A stretch of DNA of 64,000 nucleotides from JAGTJU01 sp038257535 (GCA_038257535.1 JBBSJE010000003.1:11951-75950), one strand, 5' to 3'; counted from the stretch's first letter, positions 34,973 through 43,499 are shown. Made by a program: numbers and translations. Notes: generated by a model not told the origin, from the sequence alone.

Positions 34973-36712
34973 TCAAAGCGGCAGTCGAGCGTTGATTCCC
35001 CAGCACCACAACCTCTGGTCGATTCCGATGGCGCAGTTGCTTCTCCCCGTGCCCAATGCTGTGAAGCTGCCCTCAGGTACCACCGCGCGGCTGTGAAAAT
35101 CTCCGGAGCAAGTGATGGTGCCGTCCGTGCGCAAGCCACACATCAGGCGCTCGCCGAGGTTGATTTGCTTGAACGTCCCCATGTCTGGAAAGTGGCGAGG
35201 CTCCATCCCGCCGCCCCAACAAACGATGGTTTTGTCCGTTCTCAGGCCACACGTACGGAAGCGATCTGCAGTGAGCTGAACGAAGTTCTCATTGGGTGCG
35301 TCTGCCTGGCCCTCGGCGTTGTTGCCCCAACAAGCAGCGGAGCCATCGAGCCGAAGACCGCAGCTGTGGAAGTCGCCGGCCACCACCTTCACGAAAGGTT
35401 CATCGGGCGGCATAGATTGGCCAAATTCGTCGCTGCCCCAGCAGGTGGCGCGTCCGTCTGCCCTCACGGCGCAGCTATGCTGATCGCCCGTCGCCACATC
35501 CACGAAAGTCCCCTCAGGCGCAGCGGTTTTGCCGTCACGCTCATTGCCCCAACATTTGACCGTCTGTTGGCTTGTGATCCCGCACGCGTGTGAAGCCGCG
35601 GCGCTGACCATAAGGAAGCGATCGCGAAAGAAACCAGCGCCCCAACATAGAAGCGTCTGGTCTGGCTTTAGGCCACAGGAGTAACCCGCACCGCCACTGA
35701 CCTGCGTGAAGAGATCGTTGGGCGCGGTACTTTGCCCGTAGGGATCGCTTCCTTGGCAAACGATGTCGCCATCGCTTTTGAGCCCGCAAAGGTGCCCCGG
35801 ATATAAACCTCCCATGTCTATCTGCGTGAACTTTCCTTCAAGTCCTACAGGCCCAACGCACGCTACGCTGCCGTCATTCCTGATTCCACAACTGAGGTGG
35901 CGTCTACCCGCGCTGATTCGGGTGAGGGGGCCGAGCGAGGCGAGTTGGTTCTTTTCTTCACCCGAGATCTCTCCCCAACAAGTGGCGTTCCCCTCGGCGT
36001 TCAAAGCGCAACTGTGTGCATCACCTACAGCCAGCTGAGTGAACTTTCCGCTGGGTGGTTGCTCGTAAGTGGGAGATCCCCAGCAGGCAATTGTGCCATC
36101 GACCCTGAGACCGCAGTTATGCACCCCGCCGGAGCTCACGCCGATGAAAGATCCCGCAGGCGGCGGCACGACCGGGGCCCGATAAGCGATCTGATGACCC
36201 CAACAGGCGAGCAACCCATCCTGCTTTACGCCGCAGGCGTGCCTCATTCCGGCGCTTATCTGTTTGAAGAAGCCATCCGGCCCCGGCGCGGGCCAATTCT
36301 CCTTGTGGCCCCAACACTCGACGGACCCATCCATCCGCAATCCACAGGTGAACGAAGACCCGGCGGTGACTTGCGCGAACTTGCCCGCAGGGGGAGAACT
36401 TTGACCTTGGTCATTTCTTCCCCAGCAGGCGACGGTCCCATCGCGCCGCAGGGCGCAGGTGTGAGAGCCGCCCGTGGCCACCCCGCGCTCCAGAGGAAGC
36501 AGAGGCGGCGGCGCGTCGGGCTGCACTGCAAGCTCCGAAGTGTCGGACTCTGCGGCATCAGAGGCTTTGATCAGGGCCGCATCAACATGCTCTGCCCATC
36601 TAGTGTCCGGATCGCCCCCATCGTTAAGCTCCGGCTCGCTCGCGGGTGGGCTGCCGCCGCACGCACCTAAAACGACACACGATGCAACCGCCCACACAAA
36701 CTTTGCCTTCAT
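34973..36712 (-). CDS. RCC1-repeat beta-propeller lipoprotein
   Basis: About 579 residues from the ATG at 36712 (lipoprotein signal MKAKFVWAVASCVVLGAC). After an acidic linker come about eleven repeats of roughly 40-45 residues with the pattern GxxHxCGLxxDGxxxCWG, the RCC1-type blade signature seen in bacterial surface proteins. Regular Cys pairs in each blade suggest disulfides. Such propellers bind proteins rather than catalyse. The frame is open back to a TTG at 36781 whose TTGA overlaps the caspase gene stop; that would add 23 residues before the signal. It is the fourth gene of the second sigma operon and could present or bind the partner or substrate of the protease (inference). Confidence 0.85.
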   Translation of the reverse strand: MKAKFVWAVASCVVLGACGGSPPASEPELNDGGDPDTRWAEHVDAALIKASDAAESDTSELAVQPDAPPPLLPLERGVATGGSHTCALRRDGTVACWGRNDQGQSSPPAGKFAQVTAGSSFTCGLRMDGSVECWGHKENWPAPGPDGFFKQISAGMRHACGVKQDGLLACWGHQIAYRAPVVPPPAGSFIGVSSGGVHNCGLRVDGTIACWGSPTYEQPPSGKFTQLAVGDAHSCALNAEGNATCWGEISGEEKNQLASLGPLTRISAGRRHLSCGIRNDGSVACVGPVGLEGKFTQIDMGGLYPGHLCGLKSDGDIVCQGSDPYGQSTAPNDLFTQVSGGAGYSCGLKPDQTLLCWGAGFFRDRFLMVSAAASHACGITSQQTVKCWGNERDGKTAAPEGTFVDVATGDQHSCAVRADGRATCWGSDEFGQSMPPDEPFVKVVAGDFHSCGLRLDGSAACWGNNAEGQADAPNENFVQLTADRFRTCGLRTDKTIVCWGGGMEPRHFPDMGTFKQINLGERLMCGLRTDGTITCSGDFHSRAVVPEGSFTALGTGRSNCAIGIDQRLWCWGINARLPL

Positions 36713-36777
36713 CCTGTAAAGACGGCTGAGGGTAGAAAATCCGGCCAACCATCGCACCCGAGCCTGACTAGGTGCCG

Positions 36778-38586
36778 TCAAAAGTCCGCAGAGAATCCAA
36801 TCAAGTAGGTTTCTTCAACGGAGGCTGTGCGATACACGTAGGCGACGGTGACGTGGCCCTCCAAAGCCCAAGATTCACCCAAATAAACGCGCACCAAAGG
36901 CAAGGGACGCAAGGCGCGCCTTTGCACAGAGCCCACCGCCACCACAAGTCCCCCTTGTGAAAGCAGATCAGCTGCCGGCTGCCAGATCCCCCCTTGCACG
37001 AACGTCTTCGCCACGCCGCCACCTAAGTTGAAAGTGGCGATGCCACGCAAGTCCCACGAGGCCCCCACTGTTGATAACGCGGTCCATGTGTCAAATGGCT
37101 TGCGTGGCGCCGCTTGCTCGGCCCACTGCCCAGCGCCGAAAGCCGCCAGGCTGATGTTGAAAGACTCAGTACGTGGCATTTCATGCCAGCGAAAATCGAC
37201 GCCGGCGCCAATTAACGAACTAACCATAATACCCTGCGCATCAGTTCGAGAGACACCCACTACCGGCATGCCGAACCAAGGAATCCATTCTAGGCCGTAC
37301 TCGTCACCACCTCCGTAGGCCAGTGCCAGAGGCAGCGCCAAGTGCCATCGTGGCGCAAATCCATAGGTGATGCGTAGCAACCCCGCCGCGCCGTCTGACC
37401 CCGTCAAGCGCACTCCAGGATCAATGACCGGCGCATGACGAACGCCCAACGCCAACTGAACGTTCCACGAACCCGGGGCGACAATGCTGGTCTCGCCTGC
37501 TGTCAAAGACTTATTGGCCAAAACCTGATCACGGCCACGGACGAGTTCGGCTTCTTCAAGACTGGCGTTGCCTTCGCGGCCAAGGGCCACTTCACGGGAC
37601 CAAACGGCGCCTTTGCCTTGACGGCGCACCAGATACTTTCCAGCGGGTAGAGCCAGACGCAACCTCTTCTTCCCAGGCTGCGTTTCAAGCAAAACGATCC
37701 CGTTGCGCAGATCAACAAGTTGCAACGGCCCCGTTTCTTGCCGAAGCATCAACAAAGCGCGCGGTCTATCCAAGGCGGAAAGAACCAGATCATCACGCCC
37801 TTTCACATCCATATGGAAGCTGGGGTTTTGGGGCTCACTTGCCAATCGTGCGGTGTCCCGAACCGTCATTTCGCGCGCATAGGCGAAAGCCTCGTTGATC
37901 GTGATGAGGCCATCGTCGTTGTGATCACCGGCGCCGCGCAGCCCCGCGTTCCAATGATGTGTGAAGAACGAGGCGCCCAATAGCTCGGACTCGTGGGCGT
38001 TCTGGGCCCCCGAACTGGAGGAGATCAAGATGGCGCCCTCGCTCGTCAAAGCGCTGGGTACATCCACGTCAAATGGGGCGGCTTCACTCAAACCCTTGCT
38101 GCCCGTCCATCCGCCGCCGCGGCAGGCATCGATAATTCCCATCCGCAACAGGGCCCGCTTGTCTTGCATCCGAACCCGCAGGTCGGACACGGCCAACTTT
38201 TGCCCGCTCGGATAAAGCGCTTCGGGATCCGCGTGGCCCGAGTAGTAAAATAGCAGCAAAGCCTGACTCGACTTCACTTTGCCTGCCTGAGCCAAAGCGT
38301 TTTCGAGCGCATCTATCACCTGCGCTGGCTGCGGCTCCTTCAGCAGGCGCACATTCTCCGGAAGAAATCCTCCCGTTTGAACCAACACGTCCGCGACCGC
38401 CTGGGCGTCCCTGTGCGCGTAGCGCAAGCGTGCCCGGCCAGTCGGTGCGGCATTCGCCCCAACCACGACTGCCAAGCGCAAAACGGGTGGTTCAGTTTGT
38501 GCCTGCGCGCGGCCTGGAGTGGGCAGGGCAATCGCCAAACCCAGCGCCAACCTCCACACCCGCAACGTACGCGACCGCGCTTGCAT
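36778..38586 (-). CDS. Exported caspase-like (C14) protease with EF-hand loop and C-terminal outer-membrane barrel-like domain
   Basis: A 602-residue protein with a signal peptide (LALGLAIALPTPGRAQA, cleavage near 28). Residues 34-270 form a caspase-like p20 domain: LAVVVGAN at the start, catalytic His118 in FYYSGHAD and Cys155 in GIIDACRGGG, both intact. Residues 221-232 form a canonical 12-residue calcium-binding EF-hand loop (DHNDDGLITINE). A short beta linker (about 275-370) is followed by about 210 residues of alternating hydrophobic/polar strands ending in Phe (FSADF), typical of an outer-membrane barrel. Caspase-like proteins with an attached barrel are not a standard architecture. The ATG overlaps the anti-sigma stop (TGATG). 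Confidence 0.85.
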   Translation of the reverse strand: MQARSRTLRVWRLALGLAIALPTPGRAQAQTEPPVLRLAVVVGANAAPTGRARLRYAHRDAQAVADVLVQTGGFLPENVRLLKEPQPAQVIDALENALAQAGKVKSSQALLLFYYSGHADPEALYPSGQKLAVSDLRVRMQDKRALLRMGIIDACRGGGWTGSKGLSEAAPFDVDVPSALTSEGAILISSSSGAQNAHESELLGASFFTHHWNAGLRGAGDHNDDGLITINEAFAYAREMTVRDTARLASEPQNPSFHMDVKGRDDLVLSALDRPRALLMLRQETGPLQLVDLRNGIVLLETQPGKKRLRLALPAGKYLVRRQGKGAVWSREVALGREGNASLEEAELVRGRDQVLANKSLTAGETSIVAPGSWNVQLALGVRHAPVIDPGVRLTGSDGAAGLLRITYGFAPRWHLALPLALAYGGGDEYGLEWIPWFGMPVVGVSRTDAQGIMVSSLIGAGVDFRWHEMPRTESFNISLAAFGAGQWAEQAAPRKPFDTWTALSTVGASWDLRGIATFNLGGGVAKTFVQGGIWQPAADLLSQGGLVVAVGSVQRRALRPLPLVRVYLGESWALEGHVTVAYVYRTASVEETYLIGFSADF

Positions 38587-39365
38587 CAGTGCAAATCATC
38601 CGATCCCCGCACCGCGGGGGCAGACCCTTCCGCAGGCTTTTTCGGCAAAACCAGCTCCGTTAGCCACCAGCGGGGATCCGGCTCTTTGCCCTTCAACTCA
38701 TTCACATCTTCACTTCGCACAGCTTCCTTAGACAGCACAAGCAAGATCCGCTCGTCGCCAGGTTGTGAATCTATTTGCCACGCCACGGGCAAACTCGTGG
38801 GGCCCTTGCCTCCGGCCGGGCCCGTCCATAGTCTCTGCCAAGCGCCGGAAGCATCGCGACCGAATGCCGATATGTGCGTGTGGTTCATTGCATCGACCTT
38901 TAGCCGCAACAGGTCCCCCGGTAGGACCGTTGTCGACCCGTCCCACAAAAACGTGTCGTCGCCGCGCTTGACGTAAGCCCAAACCATGGGACTTGCCGCC
39001 TTGACCCCTACGTAGGCCTCATGATCCCTAACGGCATCATGAGGCTGCGGTTTCAGCAAGAACAAGGAAATTGCGAGTGCAGGCGCCATCACCAAAGCGG
39101 GCAGCCACAAGGCCCGCAGGCGGCTTCGTAGACCAGACAAAGAATGCCTGCCAGGGTGCGGTGCTTCTCCGCGTCGCGGGGGAACCGATGCAGGAAGCTC
39201 CCGCACCCAAGCAGGTAAAACTTCGGCGTCAGGGCCCACGCGCGCCACGTGTTGCTGGCAAACGATGCAAAAGCTCACGTGCTCTTGCACGGTGGGAGAG
39301 GCGGGTGCCCCGGTTGCAAGTGAATCCAGGGCAAGGAACGACGGATGTGCCTGGTTATCGTTCAT
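38586..39365 (-). CDS. Membrane-spanning zinc-type anti-sigma factor with DUF4384-like outer domain
   Basis: A 259-residue protein. The cytoplasmic N-terminus has an anti-sigma zinc motif HxxxCxxC (EHVSFCIVCQQH, about residues 29-40). One membrane helix lies at about 88-106 (LWLPALVMAPALAISLFLL). The outer domain (about 115-259) is beta-rich: VLPGDLLRLKVDAMNHTHIS, then LPVAWQIDSQPGDERILLVLS, then DPRWWLTELVLP, matching the style of the outer domain of the anti-sigma factor at 24671-25507. It is expected to hold the ECF sigma factor inactive until an envelope signal arrives. Its start overlaps the sigma gene by ATGA, and its stop overlaps the protease start. Confidence 0.82.
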   Translation of the reverse strand: MNDNQAHPSFLALDSLATGAPASPTVQEHVSFCIVCQQHVARVGPDAEVLPAWVRELPASVPPRRGEAPHPGRHSLSGLRSRLRALWLPALVMAPALAISLFLLKPQPHDAVRDHEAYVGVKAASPMVWAYVKRGDDTFLWDGSTTVLPGDLLRLKVDAMNHTHISAFGRDASGAWQRLWTGPAGGKGPTSLPVAWQIDSQPGDERILLVLSKEAVRSEDVNELKGKEPDPRWWLTELVLPKKPAEGSAPAVRGSDDLH

Positions 39366-39856
39366 GCTTCCACTCCCTGCTGTATGCGCATGGTGGCCAA
39401 ACGGTCATCGAGCCGCTTCAGCACACGCCTCACGCTTCGCTCGCTGATGCCCATCACCGCAGCGACTTCTTGTTGGTTTAGACCGTCCAAACGCGACAAC
39501 ACAGCCACTTCCATCTCGTCGCCTGGTAGGTCTTTCACCAACTTGTGCAGCAAGAGCCGGGCGTGGCTCAGTCCCTCGGGGCTGCTCGTGTCTGCGTGCA
39601 TTTCATTAAGAGCTGCCAGTTGTTTGCTTGAGCGAAGCTTGTCGATGGCCAGGTGCGTGGCGGTTCTGTAGATCCAGGCGATGGCCGCCTCAGGCGCGCG
39701 CAGGCTGTCCTGCAACTGCCAGAACCGCAGAAACGTTTCCTGCGCCACATCCTGGGCATCACCCGCGCTGCCAAGAATGCGTTTGCACTTCTCTCTGATC
39801 ATGGGGAAGTAATGACGGTAGGTGGCCTCAAGGCCTTGTTTGCCCGGTTGGGTCAT
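39362..39856 (-). CDS. ECF-type RNA polymerase sigma factor
   Basis: A 164-residue sigma-70 family protein of ECF size. Region 2 is seen in YRHYFPMIREKCKRILGSAGDAQDVAQETFLRFW and AIAWIYRTATHLAIDKLR. Region 4 is at LSRLDGLNQQEVAAVMGISERSVRRVLKRL with a clear helix-turn-helix. It is the first gene of the four-gene operon (sigma, anti-sigma, caspase-barrel, RCC1 propeller). A possible ECF-like element (GGAATTT on the minus strand near 39895-39905) lies about 40-50 bases upstream, but its spacing to the next CGTC is too short for a confident call. Confidence 0.93.
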   Translation of the reverse strand: MTQPGKQGLEATYRHYFPMIREKCKRILGSAGDAQDVAQETFLRFWQLQDSLRAPEAAIAWIYRTATHLAIDKLRSSKQLAALNEMHADTSSPEGLSHARLLLHKLVKDLPGDEMEVAVLSRLDGLNQQEVAAVMGISERSVRRVLKRLDDRLATMRIQQGVEA

Positions 39857-39971
39857 ACGTTGTTCGAGAGTTAACTGAACACAAGACGAACCGGCGGGGA
39901 AATTCCGGCCAAAAAAAAGTGACAGCGTAAAACTTGGCAGAGCTTGAGGGCGCGCATGACTTTCAAGCTGA

Positions 39972-40421
39972 CAACGCGAAGACGATGGCGGGCGTTGGGG
40001 TTACCACGCCCCGGGCGAGTCCAAGTGGCTTCGAGACAAATCTGCGGGCGTAGCCATCGAGTTTTACCGCGTGTTCCAAGAGTCAAATGGCACGGCGTAT
40101 ATGATCCCACGCCCCGATGGCAACCCCGATCTGTTGGCGATCTGTAGCAACCCTACACACGTGCTGCGGCCAACGCTTGATCGATATGGTCTTTGCAACG
40201 CAGCTCCCTCGCCAGAGGTGGTTAATGCTATGGCCCCCGCCGATGCGCTGGCGATCGCCCGTCATCTGCACGAGGAGCTGGTGTTCGTGGGAGAGCAAGG
40301 TGCCGTCACGCCCTACGTGCCACCAGACGACATTCTCGCGCTCTGCAACACCGACGAAGTATTTCGCACCACCATGAGATCGCGAATTTGCGTGGCCTTC
40401 TTCAGGCGTCCGCCAGCTCTA
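39972..40421 (+). pseudogene. Remnant of an unidentified gene (start and end lost)
   Basis: In this frame the translation reads like real protein for about 145 residues (KWLRDKSAGVAIEFYRVF, AYMIPRPDGNPDLLAICSN, RPTLDRYGLCNAA, then ALAIARHLHEELVFVG), but an in-frame stop lies just upstream at 39969 and no ribosome site is seen; a GTG at 40071 is the first in-frame start. At the 3' side the frame runs without a stop into the antisense of the DUF1552-like gene, so its own end is missing. I read it as a piece of a degraded gene. No domain was recognised. It may instead be a chance open frame, since it lies opposite no other gene. Confidence 0.4.
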
Positions 40422-41723
40422 TCAGAACGGAGCCAGTGCGCCTGTGATAGAAATCGGCTCGTAGCCCTTCGGCTGCACCGATGTGGCCCCAAACGCGTCA
40501 ATCGGGATGCCGTAAAGGCGGGCCAGGCTGACCAGCAATTGATTGTGGGACGCGCCGGTGAAGAGGGGGGCGTCCTGACTGGTTGGTTTGACGGGTACGT
40601 CGCGCGCCACGTGAACGTATCGCCCACTGCGAAAGCCCAATTTCTCCCCGCCCAGCATGACCACGTGCCAGGGAAAGAACGAGTGATCGGGCTGTCCTTC
40701 TCGGCCCATCCAAACCATCAAGGTCGAATCAAGCAAGCGCCCATCGCCTTCACGCTCCTCTGCATTGGCCAGCGCTTGCGCCAGCTTTGCCACCTGGGTG
40801 GCGGCGTAGGCGTTGTAAGCAACCATCGTTGCACGTGCTCGCATGCCCGATTCTCCCGGAACGCCAATGCGGTGGGCGTGATCCTGTTCAAGGTTACCAT
40901 TGTAATGCACCTCCTCGGGACTGGGCAAGGGTAGATGCAAGGTGACAACTCGCGTGCGATCGCAGAGAAACGCCGAGGTGACAACGTCGACCACGGCCGC
41001 CATCCATGTATCGAGGCGTGATGGACGCGTTGTGGGTGCTGGCTTGGCGTCTGGACAGGATGTGCCTTCCATGGTGGCGAACAAGAGATTGTGAAAACCA
41101 CGTAAATCGAGTTTGGGTATAGGCTTCCCTTGCTGATCGAACGAGACGTTTCCCGCTACGATGGTTCCCGCGACCGCCAGAGTCACCGGAGCCTTCCCTT
41201 GCACCTGGTTTCCTATCAGCCAGTCGATCGACGGACCGGGCACATGAATCTGACCAGCTCTATCCATTAGCGAAGGCAGATGGCCGGTGAGCAGCAGCAC
41301 CGGATGGTGGACGTTCTGGTTTATCGCCGTGTGCATAGACAATCCGTCGAACACACTGAGGCGTTGGCGCAAACTCTCGAACGGGGCCAGGATGGGACTA
41401 AGCCCGGGCTCTGGGGCGTCGAGCGAAGCCGACCAGAACTCTTTGTCGTTGGCCTCCGCGGGTTTTGGCAACGCCAGCCCTTCATCGAGAAACCCGAAGG
41501 CGTGTGTGATGATCACCAAGCGCCGCGGTGGCTCGCCTGCCACCGGGACTGGGCCACCGTCGGCAGAGGCGTCGATGGCGGTCGCGGTGTCGGTTGGGTC
41601 AACTGCTGCGTCATCGCCAGCGTTGGGTCCGCTATCGGGCGTTTCATCTGACTCAAGCGCCCGACCATCAGCGCAGCCGCAGTACAGCAAGATCAGAACC
41701 GCGATCGATACAGCTTGTCGCAT
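40422..41723 (-). CDS. DUF1552/DUF1501-like exported lipoprotein
   Basis: About 433 residues from the ATG at 41723 (MRQAVSIAVLILLYCGC, a lipoprotein signal). An acidic, Ala/Asp-rich linker follows. The body has the features of DUF1552-type proteins: RRLVIITHAFGF, GLSPILAPFESLRQRLSVFDGL, NVHHPVLLLTG, GPSIDWLIGN, and a late SHNQLLVSLARLYGIP. These are exported proteins of unknown function in Planctomycetes and Myxococcota that often sit next to DUF1592-type cytochrome-like genes; none is seen beside this one. The open frame runs upstream to 41837, overlapping another frame, and is not used. The catalytic role, if any, is unknown. Confidence 0.75.
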   Translation of the reverse strand: MRQAVSIAVLILLYCGCADGRALESDETPDSGPNAGDDAAVDPTDTATAIDASADGGPVPVAGEPPRRLVIITHAFGFLDEGLALPKPAEANDKEFWSASLDAPEPGLSPILAPFESLRQRLSVFDGLSMHTAINQNVHHPVLLLTGHLPSLMDRAGQIHVPGPSIDWLIGNQVQGKAPVTLAVAGTIVAGNVSFDQQGKPIPKLDLRGFHNLLFATMEGTSCPDAKPAPTTRPSRLDTWMAAVVDVVTSAFLCDRTRVVTLHLPLPSPEEVHYNGNLEQDHAHRIGVPGESGMRARATMVAYNAYAATQVAKLAQALANAEEREGDGRLLDSTLMVWMGREGQPDHSFFPWHVVMLGGEKLGFRSGRYVHVARDVPVKPTSQDAPLFTGASHNQLLVSLARLYGIPIDAFGATSVQPKGYEPISITGALAPF

Positions 41724-42273
41724 GGGGGAAACTATAACCCCAACTCTCCCACTGCCACCATGTCTCCCAACAACGAACGTGGCCATCTGAACGCTGCGGG
41801 CAGACATGGTGATCTCGTGCTGGCCTGGAGCTCCCAATCCCCTCGGGCGCGTTATTGTCCCACGGGGTCACGCGCCGAACGAAGTGCGTAGGAAGTTTAA
41901 GCTGACTTTGCGTTCGCGTTAAAGTTGCATATGGTGAGTATCCCGAGGAACCCTCCTGGCCCGTCATGTTGGGATCGACCGCGATGTTCTTAAAGAAAAA
42001 GGTGTGCTTCTCCGCGGTGCTATCGCTGGCTTGCTTGCTACTGGGCACGCCTTTGGCGGGATCTTCCACTGTGATACACGCGGCACTGGCGTCGGCAGCG
42101 GCCGCATCGGGCGTAGTGACGTCGGAGCTACTGGAGTCGCCGGAAGCAGAATCCACGAGTAATGCATCCGCGCCGCTATCCTGCGACGTGGCTGCCGCGT
42201 CGGGAACTTTCCGGACCGAGGCCTCATCAGAACACCCAAACGTTAATCCGATCCAAAACAACACAAGTCGCAC
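41668..42273 (-). CDS. Doubtful lipoprotein, possibly 3'-degraded
   Basis: The first 120 residues look real: a lipoprotein signal (MRLVLFWIGLTFGC), an Asp/Ser/Ala-rich linker typical of the surrounding lipoproteins, then KHTFFFKNIAVDPNMTG. After about residue 120 the composition changes (many His, Trp, Arg) and the frame overlaps the start of the DUF1552-like gene by 56 bases, which suggests that the original 3' part is lost or frameshifted. If functional, it is a 201-residue lipoprotein of unknown role in the same direction as the DUF1552-like gene. The true stop may have been lost by deletion. Confidence 0.4.
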   Translation of the reverse strand: MRLVLFWIGLTFGCSDEASVRKVPDAAATSQDSGADALLVDSASGDSSSSDVTTPDAAAADASAACITVEDPAKGVPSSKQASDSTAEKHTFFFKNIAVDPNMTGQEGSSGYSPYATLTRTQSQLKLPTHFVRRVTPWDNNAPEGIGSSRPARDHHVCPQRSDGHVRCWETWWQWESWGYSFPHATSCIDRGSDLAVLRLR

Positions 42274-42389
42274 GAAGCTCCATCAGCTTCTTTTCCCACA
42301 CTGCCGTGCGCTTGTCACCATGGCAGCCCTAGCTTTGCGGGCTCGCCGACCTCAAGGCGGTTGCAAAACGAAGAAATTTTCCTGGTCCT

Positions 42390-43499
42390 CTACCGCCGGA
42401 CGAGCCTTACCGTCCACACCGCCAGTGCTGCCAGCACCAGCACCAGCGCAAAAGTGATCTTGGCGCTATGCGTTTCGGTCCAGGGAAGCGATGCCGGCGC
42501 GCGCACTCCGAAAACAGAGTTGGCATGCACTGATCCAAACCGTGCGGAGCGGAAGGCTCCGCTACCCTCACGCGCGACGATGGCTGCCAGATCATAATCG
42601 GGAGGTTGTCCCTTCGCCCCGAACAACAACTCATAGCTTCCGGGCTCGTGCGCCTCGAACACGAGTTGTTCGACCTGGTATGAGAGCTGAGCGCCAGCGA
42701 CGTTCAGGCTTGCGTTGTCTCCGTCTTGAACGTCCAGTCGGAACAAACGCCGCGGTGCCTGCCCTAGCTCCAGTGACAATGACGAGGTGCCGGAAGCCTT
42801 GTGCAACCAGCCCGCCGTCTGTGGGATCCAGATCTGCCCATCGTCGCTGGCAAACACTTGAACCGCGCGCTCGAAAGCGGCCGTGTCCACATCGAAAACA
42901 GTCGATGAAAAGGGCACGCCCGAAACGCCAGCATCGAATACGAACGACGATACGCCTGGGCGGGGAGGAGCGGGCGCCAAGCCAAGCTTGGCGGCAAGCG
43001 TTCGCGTAGGCGGCTTCGAGGCAGTAGGAGCAAACGAAAGCTGTGCGCCCGTGATGCGCACGAAGCCGACGCCAGCAGAGGCGATGGGCAAAAGACTGAT
43101 GCGCACGTACCGCGCATCCGAAACCGGATAGCTCACCACCAACTGGGACCGTGGCGTGGGGCTGCTGGTTACGCGAAACACGATCTGCCCCTGGGCCAAC
43201 AGGTCCCAAGTCTTTTCGTTGTCAGAGCGTTCGATGCGAGTGTGCCGCATAAAATCCGTGCCATCGACCTGCAACGATAACTGACTGTGCTTGCGTCCCG
43301 CGTGCCCCAAATCCAGCACGGCGCGTGCGGTTCCGTCGCTCATTGTCACTGGATCGACCAGCGTGGCGTCGACCGACGTCACTGGTGCTTCTACAGTGGC
43401 GCATGCCGCCGGTGCGGCTTTTTTACTTTCTTCGGCTTCATCTGGATACCTTTCTACGCCCTTTTCTTCAGGCGAGGGGTGTCCGTGAAACCGGGTCAA
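42390..43499 (-). CDS. DUF3999-like membrane-anchored protein, probably 5'-truncated
   Basis: A 369-residue frame that begins at a TTG without a well-spaced ribosome site; a stop lies 9 bases upstream. It has no signal peptide, although the body looks extracytoplasmic: two repeats of a discoidin-like beta sandwich (HTRIERSDNEKTWDLLAQG with ARYVRISLLPI, and AVQVFASDDGQIWIP with RRLFRLDVQDG), then a C-terminal membrane helix (ITFALVLVLAALAVWTVRLV). This layout resembles DUF3999 proteins, which normally carry a signal peptide and about 100 more N-terminal residues. The gene is therefore probably truncated, or its true start was lost. The usual DUF2339 partner is absent. Confidence 0.5.
   Translation of the reverse strand: MTRFHGHPSPEEKGVERYPDEAEESKKAAPAACATVEAPVTSVDATLVDPVTMSDGTARAVLDLGHAGRKHSQLSLQVDGTDFMRHTRIERSDNEKTWDLLAQGQIVFRVTSSPTPRSQLVVSYPVSDARYVRISLLPIASAGVGFVRITGAQLSFAPTASKPPTRTLAAKLGLAPAPPRPGVSSFVFDAGVSGVPFSSTVFDVDTAAFERAVQVFASDDGQIWIPQTAGWLHKASGTSSLSLELGQAPRRLFRLDVQDGDNASLNVAGAQLSYQVEQLVFEAHEPGSYELLFGAKGQPPDYDLAAIVAREGSGAFRSARFGSVHANSVFGVRAPASLPWTETHSAKITFALVLVLAALAVWTVRLVRR

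Noticed and set aside
39880..39910. ECF-type promoter in front of the second sigma gene
   Set aside because: A GGAATTT element is present but the spacing to CGTC is only about 11 bases, too short for a standard ECF promoter.
40071..40934. Long plus-strand open frame of 287 codons
   Set aside because: Only its first part reads like protein; after 40421 it is antisense of the DUF1552-like gene. Only the first part is kept, as a possible remnant.
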